Below, in pieces: positions 42,727 to 51,497 of a stretch of DNA of 64,000 bases. The translations under genes were made by a program, and so were the position numbers. Numbering within the stretch: the first letter of the stretch is position 1; every line of letters begins with the position of its first letter. Below the pieces are notes generated by a model. The model was not told the origin of the DNA. It saw only the letters and a program-made list of their open reading frames with translations, and ran no database searches. Source of the stretch: an uncultured Lachnospiraceae bacterium (GTDB taxonomy: Bacteria > Bacillota > Clostridia > Lachnospirales > Lachnospiraceae); assembly GCA_910584205.1 (NCBI GenBank), contig CAJUAA010000016.1, forward strand, positions 1 to 64,000, given 5' to 3'.

Positions 42727-43110
42727 TCATCCGATTGGGAGATCCACATTCCTTACTACAAAAAACACCAGCAGCGACGCCAAAAGCAGCCGCATGCCCG
42801 CCGTTTCCCATTTCTTCCAGACAGTCCCGGTCCCCCGTACATAATTCCACAGGGATTTCCCCAGTATCCATGCCAGAAAGGGGCTGAAGCAGAACAGGAC
42901 CGGATGGCTGAAAAAAGCCTGCCGGACATTCCCTGCCGCCATGTAAAGAAGCATATGCGTTACTCCGCACCCCGGGCATTTCCAATGAAAAAAATACCGG
43001 AACAGACATGGGATTCCCGTTCCGGTACTTTTTACAAAGCCATAATAAACCGCCAGAGCAAGAGCCGCGGACAGCACATTTCTCAGACGTTTCTTCTGCA
43101 CCTTATGCAC
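42727..43110 (-). CDS. DUF2752 membrane protein
   Basis: 127 residues with three hydrophobic segments. HWKCPGCGVTHMLLYMAAGNVRQAF is the DUF2752 signature (core CPGCGVTHM), in which a CPxCG pair sits at the membrane surface. The function of the family is unknown. The start overlaps the stop of the DUF4234 gene by eight bases, so the two are co-translated. The pairing of DUF2752 with DUF4234 is common in Clostridia. Confidence 0.82.
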   Translation of the reverse strand: MHKVQKKRLRNVLSAALALAVYYGFVKSTGTGIPCLFRYFFHWKCPGCGVTHMLLYMAAGNVRQAFFSHPVLFCFSPFLAWILGKSLWNYVRGTGTVWKKWETAGMRLLLASLLVFFVVRNVDLPIG

Positions 43111-43468
43111 CTGCTTCGGACAGCTTGTTCAGTTCGTTCTGGATCAGCGCAAAAGCAGCCACATAACAGATCAAATACAGAATCAGGTAGAGCACTCCGC
43201 CGTTGGAAGCGGGCATTCCTCTGTCCGCCTTGGCTTTATCCAGCTTCTCACCGCATTTATATGCCCAGTACAGCCCATAGATCCCGCAGGTAATAATAAC
43301 CAGCAGAAGCGCCATGACTCCGGAGGTTCCTTCCTCCCCTGCCGCGATGTTCGTGTCATCCGTCAGGCATACAAGCCAGTACAGGCCATAGATGCCGCAG
43401 GTCACAAGCGTCAATATGATTCCCAGAGCAATGCTGCGGTTCGGAACTGTCTGCCTTATCATCTCCAT
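43103..43468 (-). CDS. DUF4234 membrane protein
   Basis: 121 residues with three membrane segments. The repeated motif VTCGIYGLYWL (residues about 22-32) and ITCGIYGLYWAYK (about 59-71) is the DUF4234 signature. The function is unknown; such proteins often accompany zinc-ribbon or DUF2752 proteins. AGGAGG lies before the ATG at 43468. It is the first gene of a two-gene unit. Confidence 0.83.
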   Translation of the reverse strand: MEMIRQTVPNRSIALGIILTLVTCGIYGLYWLVCLTDDTNIAAGEEGTSGVMALLLVIITCGIYGLYWAYKCGEKLDKAKADRGMPASNGGVLYLILYLICYVAAFALIQNELNKLSEAGA

Positions 43469-43557
43469 AACACATCCTCCTTTGTAATTTATGTATGTAT
43501 TTCATCTGTTCAATATACCACTTTTATATACCGGATGCAATACCATACCATACCACG

Positions 43558-45024
43558 TCAGTCCACCCTCCTTCCGGAATGCAGATATTCGCTGTACGCG
43601 ATTTTCTCGATCATGAAATGGTTCCGGTCCGCACTGTACAGTTTCCGGTAAGTCATCACCTTCAGAAGGCCGCCAGAATCATCCAGCACCTCCGTCTCGA
43701 TTTCCACCGGCAGCTCCTCGGCCCTGGTACCCCAAAACACCGCCCGCAGGCGTCCGTTCTCATACGTAACCTCCAGCTTTATGGGGTATTTCTCATTGTT
43801 GGCGATCCGCAGGTCCAGCGCGTCCCATGCGACCGCCGCGTCCATGCCGGCGTCCGCATAGCTGGACACGTAGGTGTGATTCCATCGCTCCGGAATCTCC
43901 AGCCCCGCATACAGCGCCGCCTCGAAAATCGTGGTGGACACCTGGCAGATCCCTCCTCCGTACGCCTGGATGATCTTCCCGTCCAGTATGGCGTTGGCTT
44001 TGTAAAATCCGGTCTCCGCCGTCTGCTCCCCCACCGTGTCATTAAAGGAAAATTCATCGCCCGCGTTCAGAATGATCCCGTTGCACCGTTCCACTGCCAC
44101 GCGAATGTTGGCCCTGCGGTTTTCGCTGCCGCCCACACTGGTAGAAAATTCTGCAAGCACATTTTCGAACATATGTTCTTTTAAATCTTCCGTGCTGACC
44201 TCAGGCTCCGTATAAACCAGATCGATCTCCACGGTATCTCCCTCTTCCGCCGCTTTCAGCAGGCCGCGCAGCTCCTCCACATCAAAATCCGCTCCCGTGA
44301 CCGAAGGAACGATCGCATACCCGTTTTCCGGGTCCAGCCTGGCGTCTGACGCGTCCCGGTGAATCTCCGCAAAAAGCTGATCCGGGTCCACCGGCACGGC
44401 TGCCGCCTCCACGGTCGGACAGTCGATCCTCTTTTCAAAATTTCCCGACCGGACCGCTTCCCCAACCGCTTCCAGAAGCGCCTCTTTCTCAGCCGTCCTG
44501 CCGGATCTGCCCAGCGTAATGACCAGCCGTCCGTCCTTTTCCTCATAAGAAGTCTTAACCCCGGTATCCGCATCCAGCAGGCCGCTGTCTTCTACCGCCT
44601 TATGAAGCAACTCTGTGTCCGCCGCAGGCGGAATCACCAGCTCTCTTCCCACAGTCAGCGCTTCCAGACAGAAGATTCCCCGAACTGGAAACGGCTCCCG
44701 TCCCGGGCGAAGCGCCTCCGCTGCCGCCGCCCTGCTGTCATACGTCAGTGCAGCGCCCACATTGACCGGATATTCCTGCCCCTCAAAGAAGACCGAAAGC
44801 AGATTTTCCTGCCTGCGGGACTGCGCTTCCCGGTCCAGCGCCTGAACAGCCTCCTCCTCCGTCATGCCACCCAAATCCACTCCATTTACTTTTGTCCCTG
44901 TAAGCACCCTCTCCGGCCCGGGCACGGTGCAGAGCGCCATATAGGAGACTGCCAGCGCCGCCAGTACGCCGACAAACCATAACGCCACCTTTCCTGATCG
45001 TTCTGATTTCCTTTTTTTCCTCAT
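43558..45024 (-). CDS. VanW family protein with peptidoglycan-binding-like N-terminus
   Basis: 488 residues from the ATG at 45024, which begins MRKKRKSERSGK and leads into a membrane helix (about 12-32); the frame is open to 45084. Repeated alpha/beta segments (about 40-290) resemble PG-binding/YoaR-type repeats. The C-terminal VanW domain has FSTSVGGSENRRANI, LNAGDEFSFNDTVG, AYGGGICQVSTTIFEAAL and WNHTYVSSYADAGMDAAVAW. VanW accompanies some vancomycin-resistance clusters but is widespread in Clostridia without resistance. Function unknown, probably cell-wall related. Confidence 0.88.
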   Translation of the reverse strand: MRKKRKSERSGKVALWFVGVLAALAVSYMALCTVPGPERVLTGTKVNGVDLGGMTEEEAVQALDREAQSRRQENLLSVFFEGQEYPVNVGAALTYDSRAAAAEALRPGREPFPVRGIFCLEALTVGRELVIPPAADTELLHKAVEDSGLLDADTGVKTSYEEKDGRLVITLGRSGRTAEKEALLEAVGEAVRSGNFEKRIDCPTVEAAAVPVDPDQLFAEIHRDASDARLDPENGYAIVPSVTGADFDVEELRGLLKAAEEGDTVEIDLVYTEPEVSTEDLKEHMFENVLAEFSTSVGGSENRRANIRVAVERCNGIILNAGDEFSFNDTVGEQTAETGFYKANAILDGKIIQAYGGGICQVSTTIFEAALYAGLEIPERWNHTYVSSYADAGMDAAVAWDALDLRIANNEKYPIKLEVTYENGRLRAVFWGTRAEELPVEIETEVLDDSGGLLKVMTYRKLYSADRNHFMIEKIAYSEYLHSGRRVD

Positions 45025-45167
45025 TTTTCCGCCATCCGTTGTTTTGTTTCCTGATAAAATTCCACCATGCGGCTGAAATTTCATGATATGACGGCTTTTG
45101 AGATTCCGTTATCTGCGTCCCGCCGCCTTTTTATCATGCAGTTCTGCCATTATCGTCAACCGCAAAA

Positions 45168-45194
45168 AGAGATACCTGTTGCCCGGTATCTCTT
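45168..45194 (-). terminator. Terminator of the HNH gene
   Basis: AAGAGATACC and GGTATCTCTT form a perfect ten-base stem; on the minus strand TTTTT follows. It lies about 40 bases downstream of the HNH stop at 45233. Confidence 0.75.
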
Positions 45195-45232
45195 CCGGAG
45201 GTTTACAAAAAACACTTCCAAAAAACTAAGCT

Positions 45233-46195
45233 TCAAATATATTTCTCAAGATTTTTTTTAAGTTCTGTGAATATAAAATTATAAGGATACCACCCATTTG
45301 GAGAAAGAATATCTTTCAATCTTTTTTCAGCAGTTGTATTAATCTTCACAAGTTCATCAACTGACAATGACTCAATAAAAGTTACCTGCCTCTCCAGAAT
45401 CTCTTTTTTACATTTCATGAACATTTCAAATCGACTGTCATAGCATATCATCCCACAGGCAATCTGAATACTTTCAAACCCTGTTTTATTTAAAAAATAA
45501 GCACTGTATGTATTCAGTATAACACAGTCATCAAGAAGATTTTCCACATCCTCTTTGGTCGGGATCTCGCCTGCCATAACAGTAAAAATAAAGGTCCGAT
45601 TATACGATCGGCCGTATAGCCGATAACTGTTCATAGCGTTAATACAACCTGCTCTACTGTCTTCCACAAAAATACTGTCTGTGTCAAACAGTTCAATCAA
45701 AAAATTCCCATAACGCTCAAGAAGTTGATCGGATTCATTGGATATCTCAACTTTTATTTTCACATATCCGGCAAAGACTTTCTTGTTATCAGATCTGCAC
45801 TGTTTCCAGCATTTGAGCCCCTGTGCCGCATCCAGAAAGTTTACAATTTCCTCTTCTTCCGCCTTTTGATCGTCTACTTTGGCAACAATCTCATAGTGGT
45901 TCTGACGCTTTTGGATCTCAAATGCCTTTTCATTGGCTCTAAAGCACGGAAATCGGTCTGCTTTCTCACTATTGGTCTGCATGTGACAGCAAATCAGGTT
46001 ATAATCTGCCGTTTTGCCGCCTTTTGACACCGGAAAAATGTGATCAACATTCCATCCGTATTTGCTGCCTCTGTCATTGTAGGCAGCTTTCGCCATCTCA
46101 CGTCCGGCAAAATCAGTCGCCTTCTGCCTTTTTCCAAATTGTTTCACCCACAATCGCATAGCCGTTTCTTTGTTTAAATCCATAGGTTTCTTCAT
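45233..46195 (-). CDS. HNH endonuclease domain protein
   Basis: 320 residues. YGWNVDHIFPVSKGG (about residues 46-60) and KTADYNLICCHMQTNSEKAD give the His-Asn-His metal-finger nuclease core. The C-terminal 220 residues are unfamiliar and could be a recognition or partner-binding domain. GGAAAGGG precedes the ATG. The gene is clearly AT-richer than both neighbouring units and ends with its own terminator, which suggests horizontal gain. A restriction or defence role is possible but unproven; no methylase is adjacent. Confidence 0.8.
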   Translation of the reverse strand: MKKPMDLNKETAMRLWVKQFGKRQKATDFAGREMAKAAYNDRGSKYGWNVDHIFPVSKGGKTADYNLICCHMQTNSEKADRFPCFRANEKAFEIQKRQNHYEIVAKVDDQKAEEEEIVNFLDAAQGLKCWKQCRSDNKKVFAGYVKIKVEISNESDQLLERYGNFLIELFDTDSIFVEDSRAGCINAMNSYRLYGRSYNRTFIFTVMAGEIPTKEDVENLLDDCVILNTYSAYFLNKTGFESIQIACGMICYDSRFEMFMKCKKEILERQVTFIESLSVDELVKINTTAEKRLKDILSPNGWYPYNFIFTELKKNLEKYI

Positions 46196-46446
46196 ATACC
46201 ATACTTCCCTTTCCAGTGAAATGAAAAGTATAATTTGTATTAACCTCCTTAATAGAATTTCGCAAATACTCTGACCGGCACATGGGGCAACCCACTGCTG
46301 AAACCTCGAAGGGTAATCCTTATAACAGCTTGACTAAGGATTTGCCAATCATCTTTTCACATATGCAAAAAGGAATAAGATTTGCTGCCTTCAATGTAAC
46401 ATATTTCGTGGATTATAGCAATAAGTATGATTATTCTAAGTCAGCT

Positions 46447-46980
46447 CTAAGTCAGCTTCGACAGAAAAATATCTCCAACCGTCACCGCATCCTCAATGGT
46501 CAGGTAATGATCGGCGCTTCGGCTCACCAGAAGCTTTCCGGACGCTTCAAATTCTTCATCCGCCAGCCAGATGTTCAGCCGCAGGGGGTAACGAGGCAGA
46601 AACGGGAACACGGCGCACAGATCCGCCCGTCCCTTCACAAATTCCGCCCCAAGCCCCCGGATCAGGCCGTCCTTCAGCGATCCAAACGGAATCATTTCCG
46701 GCGAAACATCGGTTCCGTCCGCCAGATCCAGATAATGCAGGAGCACCAGCTGATGCCATCCGGCGATTTCCGGCTGAAAAATGCAGTCCGGAAATGTAAT
46801 CCGGACGGTTTCATGAAAACTCTGCACTTCCAAAGAAGAATCTTCCTCATAAAAAACCGCACCGCTTTTTCGGGCAATATCCTCCGGTGAATGGAGACAC
46901 ACCCGTTCCTTCGCAGGCTGCAGCATCTGCTGAAACGCCCGGTTATCCTGCATTTTTTGACACCCTCTTTCCTTTTCCAT
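46447..46980 (-). CDS. DUF3786-like protein, last gene of the CooC/MoxR/VWA operon
   Basis: 177 residues from ATG 46980 (AAGGAG upstream). GWHQLVLLHYLDLADG in the middle and LRLNIWLADEEFEASGKLL, SADHYLTIEDAVTVGD at the end match the pattern I associate with DUF3786. The family is of unknown function and in other anaerobes occurs with iron-sulfur or corrinoid proteins. No membrane segment or Cys cluster is present here. It lies ten bases after the zinc-ribbon gene and is part of the five-gene operon. Confidence 0.72.
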   Translation of the reverse strand: MEKERGCQKMQDNRAFQQMLQPAKERVCLHSPEDIARKSGAVFYEEDSSLEVQSFHETVRITFPDCIFQPEIAGWHQLVLLHYLDLADGTDVSPEMIPFGSLKDGLIRGLGAEFVKGRADLCAVFPFLPRYPLRLNIWLADEEFEASGKLLVSRSADHYLTIEDAVTVGDIFLSKLT

Positions 46981-46990
46981 ATAATTCTCC

Positions 46991-47185
46991 TTATTCTTCC
47001 AGAAACTCCTCCAGGCTTACGCCCTCCGGTATGACATATCCGCAGGCGCTGCATGCGCTCTCTCCCACGGTCACGCCATCCTTTAAGAATACTTCCAGCG
47101 CGTCTTCCTCCCGACAGTTCGGACAGTCGATTTCCAGAATCGTTTTCTTGTTTCTCTCATCCTGACAGTCTGCAAATACACTCAT
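46991..47185 (-). CDS. Small zinc-ribbon protein
   Basis: 64 residues. IDCPNCREEDAL and SACSACGYVIPEG give two CxxC knuckles that should bind one zinc or iron. The rest is short and acidic. It lies 16 bases after the VWA gene and ten before the DUF3786 gene. In this setting it may act as a metal donor, redox partner or adaptor of the ATPase module; this is inference. Confidence 0.75.
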   Translation of the reverse strand: MSVFADCQDERNKKTILEIDCPNCREEDALEVFLKDGVTVGESACSACGYVIPEGVSLEEFLEE

Positions 47186-47201
47186 TTTTTCGTATTCCTT
47201 C

Positions 47202-49013
47202 CTATTCTTCTTCCAGCTGCCTGCGCAGATAGGCGCCTACAATATGAGAAAAGTTACTGATATCCCGGATGTAGGCAAAATCTTTTCCGAATATCATCTT
47301 TTCCGTTGCGGTATCCTCATAATTTCCTGCGAAAATGCCCAGCACGGAGATCCCCAGGGCTCTGGCCCTGCGCACCTCGAACGCCGTGTCCTTCACCGCC
47401 GTTTCCCCGGTGTAATCCGCCGGGCTTTTGATTCCCGGCCGGCGGACGCTGACGTCGCACGGTTTCCCGTCGCTTAACAGAATCAGAATCTTATGAAGCT
47501 CCGGGCGCTCCAGCATGGAGTCGTAAGCGGCCCTCACCGCCAGCCCGTCCCGGTTGTCTCCGGACGCGCGGAATTCGAAGATCCGCTCATTTTTCTCTCT
47601 TCTGTCGTCGTAATCCCGAAAACGGTGCAGCACCGTATGGTTCCAGAAGGTACAGTAGCTGACTACCCGGTGGGGAATTCCCACCACGCTCAGGGCCTCG
47701 CTGATCATATAGCCCTGCACCGCCACCTGAGACTGCCTTGCCGCCTGAGAACCGCTGGAATCCAGCAGAAGATCCACCACAAATTCTGTGGAACCGGATA
47801 CGATTCTTTTGTCAAACAGCTTCTCATCTTCCGTCCGCCCCAGCTTCCACAGTCTCGCCGGAGCCAGCTGTCCGCTGGTGGAACGGCAGAAATCCTCCTG
47901 GCTTCGCATGACCAGCGCTTTTTTCAGCGTATCCGCCAGCGTCATGATATTCCGTTTGATGATGCGGTTGTTTTCGTAATAATACAATCTGTTTTTCTCA
48001 AACTGGAGCTGGTTGAAGCGATACTGATTGTTGGCCTTTACCGGGTCCTGCAGGATGCCGTCCGTATCGTGCAGAAAACAGTCGGTGTGGATTCCGGTAC
48101 AGAGCCGGTTCCTCCTCTTTTCCTGTTCCAGAGGAGACAGATAGTTTTTCCCATAGTTCAGCGCCACATATTCCTGTACCTTCCGAAGGGAGGCTTCGTC
48201 TATAATTTCACAATCTTCCTCTTCCTGTTTTCCGGATTTCCTCCAGTTCCTCTGCTGCTTCTTCGGTTTCTCCCGGATCTGCAGGCTCATCATGTCCTTG
48301 CCCAGCCCGGCCAGATACTTCTTGATGATGTCCTCCATCTGTTCGTCCGTCAGAAACTCCTGCCACGCGGCGTCCGACAGCGCCTGCGGAGGCACGTTCA
48401 GGACGGCGTCCAGATTTCCGTGCTGCTTTTCAAAGGATTGATCGAAGATGGTATTGTAAATGTTCTCAATAACACGGATAATGTCCAGCGTATCCCCGGC
48501 CTGCTCCAGGGCCTTGATTTCCTCCGCCGTCTGCCGGACCGCATCCGGGATTCCTGAAAGCGCCCTGCCCAGATACTCCTTCATCATCACGACCTTTACC
48601 TGGCCGAAAAAGGTCTGGTTCAAAACCGACTCTTCCTGACTTAAAAGATCCCCGAAGGCCTCTCTTCGGATGTCGTCTGTCCCGGGACGTTCTTCCGCCA
48701 TTTTCGGGTAGGCCGCCGCATCCACACAGAGCCGGGCCAGCTCCAGAAGCGGCTTTTCCTGTGCTGAAAGATACGTCTTCTTCATCATGTACAGCGCCAG
48801 CTCTCCCGAATCAAAGTACCGGGCAAACGCGCCCTGTTTCATGGCGTCGTAAAGAGCCGCGGACCGGGATCTTAAAAATGCTTTCACATCCGGTTTTACA
48901 TCCAGCGTATAGTCTCCGCTGATGGTCCAGAACAGATTGCGGATCCGGTTCTCGATCTCCAGACGATGATCCTCCGCCTGTTTCTCCCACATCCGGTAAG
49001 CACGCTCCTTCAT
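47202..49013 (-). CDS. VWA-domain protein, CobT/NorD-like partner of MoxR
   Basis: About 603 residues from the ATG at 49013, with GAGGGG eight bases upstream; a GTG at 49022 overlaps the moxR stop and is the alternative. The first 370 residues are helical with a basic central linker (KPKKQQRNWRKSGKQEEE). The C-terminal VWA domain has VVDLLLDSSGSQAARQ (MIDAS DxSxS), a Gly-Asp in FRASGDNRDG, and ILLSDGKPCD. Paired MoxR/VWA proteins act as AAA-driven inserters of metals or cofactors (NorQ/NorD, CbbQ/CbbO, CobS/CobT). The client enzyme here is not in the window. Confidence 0.85.
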   Translation of the reverse strand: MKERAYRMWEKQAEDHRLEIENRIRNLFWTISGDYTLDVKPDVKAFLRSRSAALYDAMKQGAFARYFDSGELALYMMKKTYLSAQEKPLLELARLCVDAAAYPKMAEERPGTDDIRREAFGDLLSQEESVLNQTFFGQVKVVMMKEYLGRALSGIPDAVRQTAEEIKALEQAGDTLDIIRVIENIYNTIFDQSFEKQHGNLDAVLNVPPQALSDAAWQEFLTDEQMEDIIKKYLAGLGKDMMSLQIREKPKKQQRNWRKSGKQEEEDCEIIDEASLRKVQEYVALNYGKNYLSPLEQEKRRNRLCTGIHTDCFLHDTDGILQDPVKANNQYRFNQLQFEKNRLYYYENNRIIKRNIMTLADTLKKALVMRSQEDFCRSTSGQLAPARLWKLGRTEDEKLFDKRIVSGSTEFVVDLLLDSSGSQAARQSQVAVQGYMISEALSVVGIPHRVVSYCTFWNHTVLHRFRDYDDRREKNERIFEFRASGDNRDGLAVRAAYDSMLERPELHKILILLSDGKPCDVSVRRPGIKSPADYTGETAVKDTAFEVRRARALGISVLGIFAGNYEDTATEKMIFGKDFAYIRDISNFSHIVGAYLRRQLEEE

Positions 49014-49018
49014 ACCCG

Positions 49019-49954
49019 TCACCCCTCGAAAATCTCCGCTCTCGTCCAGGAAGCGGGAATACGGGTGGCGGTCACGTCCTCCAGTATCTCCTTTTCAAAC
49101 ACGTCAAAGCTCTTGTTCACGATTCCCATACGGATGGCGGAAAGCGGCGACAGATTGGAACGAATGGCTTTCATGGATGCGATCATGCCTCTGAGATCCA
49201 GCGATCTGGCGGAAACCTCCCCATTGTAGACCTTCGCCTGCAGATCCAAAAACAGACCGGTAAACTGTTCCAGCGCCTGTTCCTTCACATCTGAAAAATG
49301 CTTTTTCAAAAGGAAACGAATGGTGCCCTCGTCAAGGGGCGGCATATCCACCACCAGAAAGCGGGATACCAGAGCTTCGTTCAGCTCCTTCGTCCCGGCG
49401 TATCCGTAATTCATCGTCCCGATAAAGCGCGCCGCCGGATGCAGCGCCACCCTGGCATACCCCGGGACGTCAATGCGCCTGCGGTGGTCCAGCGTCGCAT
49501 GGAGCACGGAAACCGCATCGTTTTTTGCCATATTGACCTCGTCCAGGACGCCGAAGCCGCCGTATTCCGCGCACTGATAGACCGGGCCTTTGCGAAGCCG
49601 CACTTCGTTGTTGACGAAAGTATCCGTCCCGATCAAAGACGCGCTGTCCGTATTGACATGGAAAGAAATATCATAGGAAGGCCTTCCAAACAGCCAGGCA
49701 AGCGTCTCGCAGAGCACGTTTTTTCCGGTCGCCTTGGCGCCGGAGAGCAGAAGGTTCTCTCCCTGCAGAAGCGCTGCCATGGACATTTCCAGAATGTCTT
49801 TTCCGTAGAAAAGTATATCCGGAACGCCGATCCGCTCCTGTACCTCCTCCGGAACCTCATACGTCTCCCGGAATTCCTTCACGTCATGAATCAGGCCGTC
49901 GTCAATGTTCTGCTGCTCCAGATAAGAAACCAGCAGCCGGTGATCTTCTCTCAT
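49019..49954 (-). CDS. MoxR-type AAA+ ATPase
   Basis: 311 residues. LLLSGAKATGKNVLCETLAW (Walker A, here GAKATGKN with Asn where Ser/Thr is usual), GFGVLDEVNMAKND (Walker B DE), FIGTMNYGYAGTKELNEALVSRF (sensor 1 and Arg finger) and the helix-2 insert (NTDSASLIGTDTF) are MoxR/NorQ features. It should form a hexamer that remodels a substrate through the VWA partner. Its ATG follows directly on the cooC stop (TAAATG), and its stop overlaps the VWA start region. Confidence 0.88.
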   Translation of the reverse strand: MREDHRLLVSYLEQQNIDDGLIHDVKEFRETYEVPEEVQERIGVPDILFYGKDILEMSMAALLQGENLLLSGAKATGKNVLCETLAWLFGRPSYDISFHVNTDSASLIGTDTFVNNEVRLRKGPVYQCAEYGGFGVLDEVNMAKNDAVSVLHATLDHRRRIDVPGYARVALHPAARFIGTMNYGYAGTKELNEALVSRFLVVDMPPLDEGTIRFLLKKHFSDVKEQALEQFTGLFLDLQAKVYNGEVSARSLDLRGMIASMKAIRSNLSPLSAIRMGIVNKSFDVFEKEILEDVTATRIPASWTRAEIFEG

Positions 49955-50725
49955 TTACAGTCCCATCCTTTCCAGAATCTCATACAGCGCCTTTTTCACC
50001 GGCGCGTCCTCCGGCAGTTCCACCAGCGCTTTCCCGTCGCAGTCATACCGATAGACCATCTCATCCTGCGGAATGACGCCCAGCAGCGTCAGGCCCTGCT
50101 TTTCAATCTCCGCCTTTGTGCCCTCGTCCAGCCTGCCTTCCGGCGCCCGGTTGATGATCACGCCGGTCTTCTCCGGCTTCAGATTCAGTTCCTGCATCAG
50201 AGCCGCAATTCTTCCGGCTGCCTGTACGCCCCTTCTGGAACAGTCGCTGACCAGGATCGTCGTATTCATGGAAGGAAGCAGCCCTCTGCTCACATGCTCC
50301 ATGCCCGCCTCGTTATCCACCACCACATAGGGATAATGGCTCTGCAGCTTCTGGATCTGCGTCTGCACCAGACCGTTGACAAAGCAGTAACAGCCCTGCC
50401 CCTGGGTACGTCCCATGACCATAAAGTCAAAATCATCCTCTTCGATCACCGCGTCCGCCATCCGGATCTCCAGCCACGCCTGCTTTGTCATCCCGGACGG
50501 AATCTGATAACGGTCGTCCACGCCGGCCCGCTCGATCTCCTCCCGCAGTTCCCCGAGCGTGGCGCCGACTTCCACCCCAAGCACTTCATTCAGATTGGAA
50601 TTGGCGTCCGCGTCCACAGCCAGCACCGGCTTTTTTCCATGGCTGCACAGATATTGAATGATCAGGCCGCACAGCGTGGTCTTTCCCACGCCGCCTTTTC
50701 CGGCCACTGCGATAATATGTCCCAT
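49955..50725 (-). CDS. CooC-like P-loop ATPase (MinD/ParA family)
   Basis: 256 residues. IIAVAGKGGVGKTTLCG is the deviant Walker A, LAVDADANSNLNEVLG follows as in CooC, MGRTQGQGCYCFVNGLV carries the CxC metal site of CooC/AcsF, and VVVDNEAGMEHVSRG is the switch region. CooC/AcsF proteins deliver nickel to carbon monoxide dehydrogenase/acetyl-CoA synthase. No CODH or ACS gene is in the window. It is the first gene of the operon and sits beside overlapping divergent promoters. Confidence 0.9.
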   Translation of the reverse strand: MGHIIAVAGKGGVGKTTLCGLIIQYLCSHGKKPVLAVDADANSNLNEVLGVEVGATLGELREEIERAGVDDRYQIPSGMTKQAWLEIRMADAVIEEDDFDFMVMGRTQGQGCYCFVNGLVQTQIQKLQSHYPYVVVDNEAGMEHVSRGLLPSMNTTILVSDCSRRGVQAAGRIAALMQELNLKPEKTGVIINRAPEGRLDEGTKAEIEKQGLTLLGVIPQDEMVYRYDCDGKALVELPEDAPVKKALYEILERMGL

Positions 50726-50750
50726 TTTCTTACCTCCGGTTCTTTTTATT

Positions 50751-50809
50751 GAACAACGTGTTGATTATTTTTATATGATTCAGTATAATAAAGATCAGAA
50801 AAAAGGCAA
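50751..50809. promoter_or_regulatory. Overlapping divergent promoters with candidate TetR operator
   Basis: Plus strand: TTGATT (50761-50766), 17 bases, TATAAT (50784-50789), toward the TetR gene. Minus strand: TTGCCT (50804-50809), 16 bases, TATACT (50782-50787), toward the cooC operon. The two -10 boxes overlap. An imperfect palindrome around CAACGTGTTG (50754-50763) touches the plus-strand -35 box. Confidence 0.65.
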
Positions 50810-50899
50810 GCAACAATATGGGAAATCTGTACCGTTACTGAACAAATGAAAGAAATTGTTGATTTTCATAAAATATGCAAAAATATGGAGGAAACCGCC

Positions 50900-51481
50900 A
50901 TGACTGAGAAAAACAGAAAAGAAGACCGGCGCATCCGGTATACGAAACAGGTCATAAAAGAGACGTTCTTAAAGCTTCTGGAAAAAAACAGCTTTTCAAA
51001 AATTACGGTGACGGAGCTGTGTCGCATGGCCGAGATCAACCGGGGCACCTTTTATCTGCACTATTACGACATGGACGATGTGCTGGACGATATCCTGAAC
51101 GACATGCTTTCCGACACTTCCTCCGTCATGGAACACGTCCTGTCCCAGACATGCAGTCCGGCAAACTGCTCCTATCCGTTCTGCGACAAGATCCACAGCA
51201 ACGACATGTTCCGTTACCTGCTGCTGGACGATACGATTTTCACAAGGATCATCGACAAAATGGCAGACCATAAGGAACATTATATTACCTGGCTTATGTC
51301 TCACAGCATTCTCACATTTGAGGAAGCGGAGGCCGTCTTCTATTTTCAGATGAACGGCTGTCTGTCCATCAATAAACTGATGACCCGCAATCACTGCAGC
51401 GACTGGAAGAAAATACAGCGGACGATCGACGCCTTTATCAAGGCGGGGCTGGAGAGCTTTCTGATTCATGACAGAGGGTAA
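50900..51481 (+). CDS. TetR family transcriptional regulator
   Basis: 193 residues from ATG 50900 (GGAGGAAACC upstream); in-frame starts at 50846 and 50885 are weaker. The N-terminal helix-turn-helix is clear: TKQVIKETFLKLLEKN, ITVTELCRMAEINRGTFYLHY. The C-terminal ligand domain is of the TetR_C_8-like sort (clostridial). It contains several Cys and His (TCSPANCSYPFC), which could sense metal or redox state. Divergent to the CooC/MoxR operon with overlapping promoters, so it is the likely regulator of that operon. Confidence 0.85.
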   Translation: MTEKNRKEDRRIRYTKQVIKETFLKLLEKNSFSKITVTELCRMAEINRGTFYLHYYDMDDVLDDILNDMLSDTSSVMEHVLSQTCSPANCSYPFCDKIHSNDMFRYLLLDDTIFTRIIDKMADHKEHYITWLMSHSILTFEEAEAVFYFQMNGCLSINKLMTRNHCSDWKKIQRTIDAFIKAGLESFLIHDRG

Positions 51482-51497
51482 CTCTCCAGCGCTTCCA

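Noticed and set aside
43558..45024. VanW gene as part of a vancomycin-resistance cluster
   Set aside because: No vanRS, vanH, vanX or ligase gene is nearby; VanW is widespread in Clostridia.
46113..46295. 60-codon minus-strand frame with a CPMC motif overlapping the HNH start
   Set aside because: The HNH frame is conserved-looking and has a ribosome site; this frame has none and only one Cys pair.
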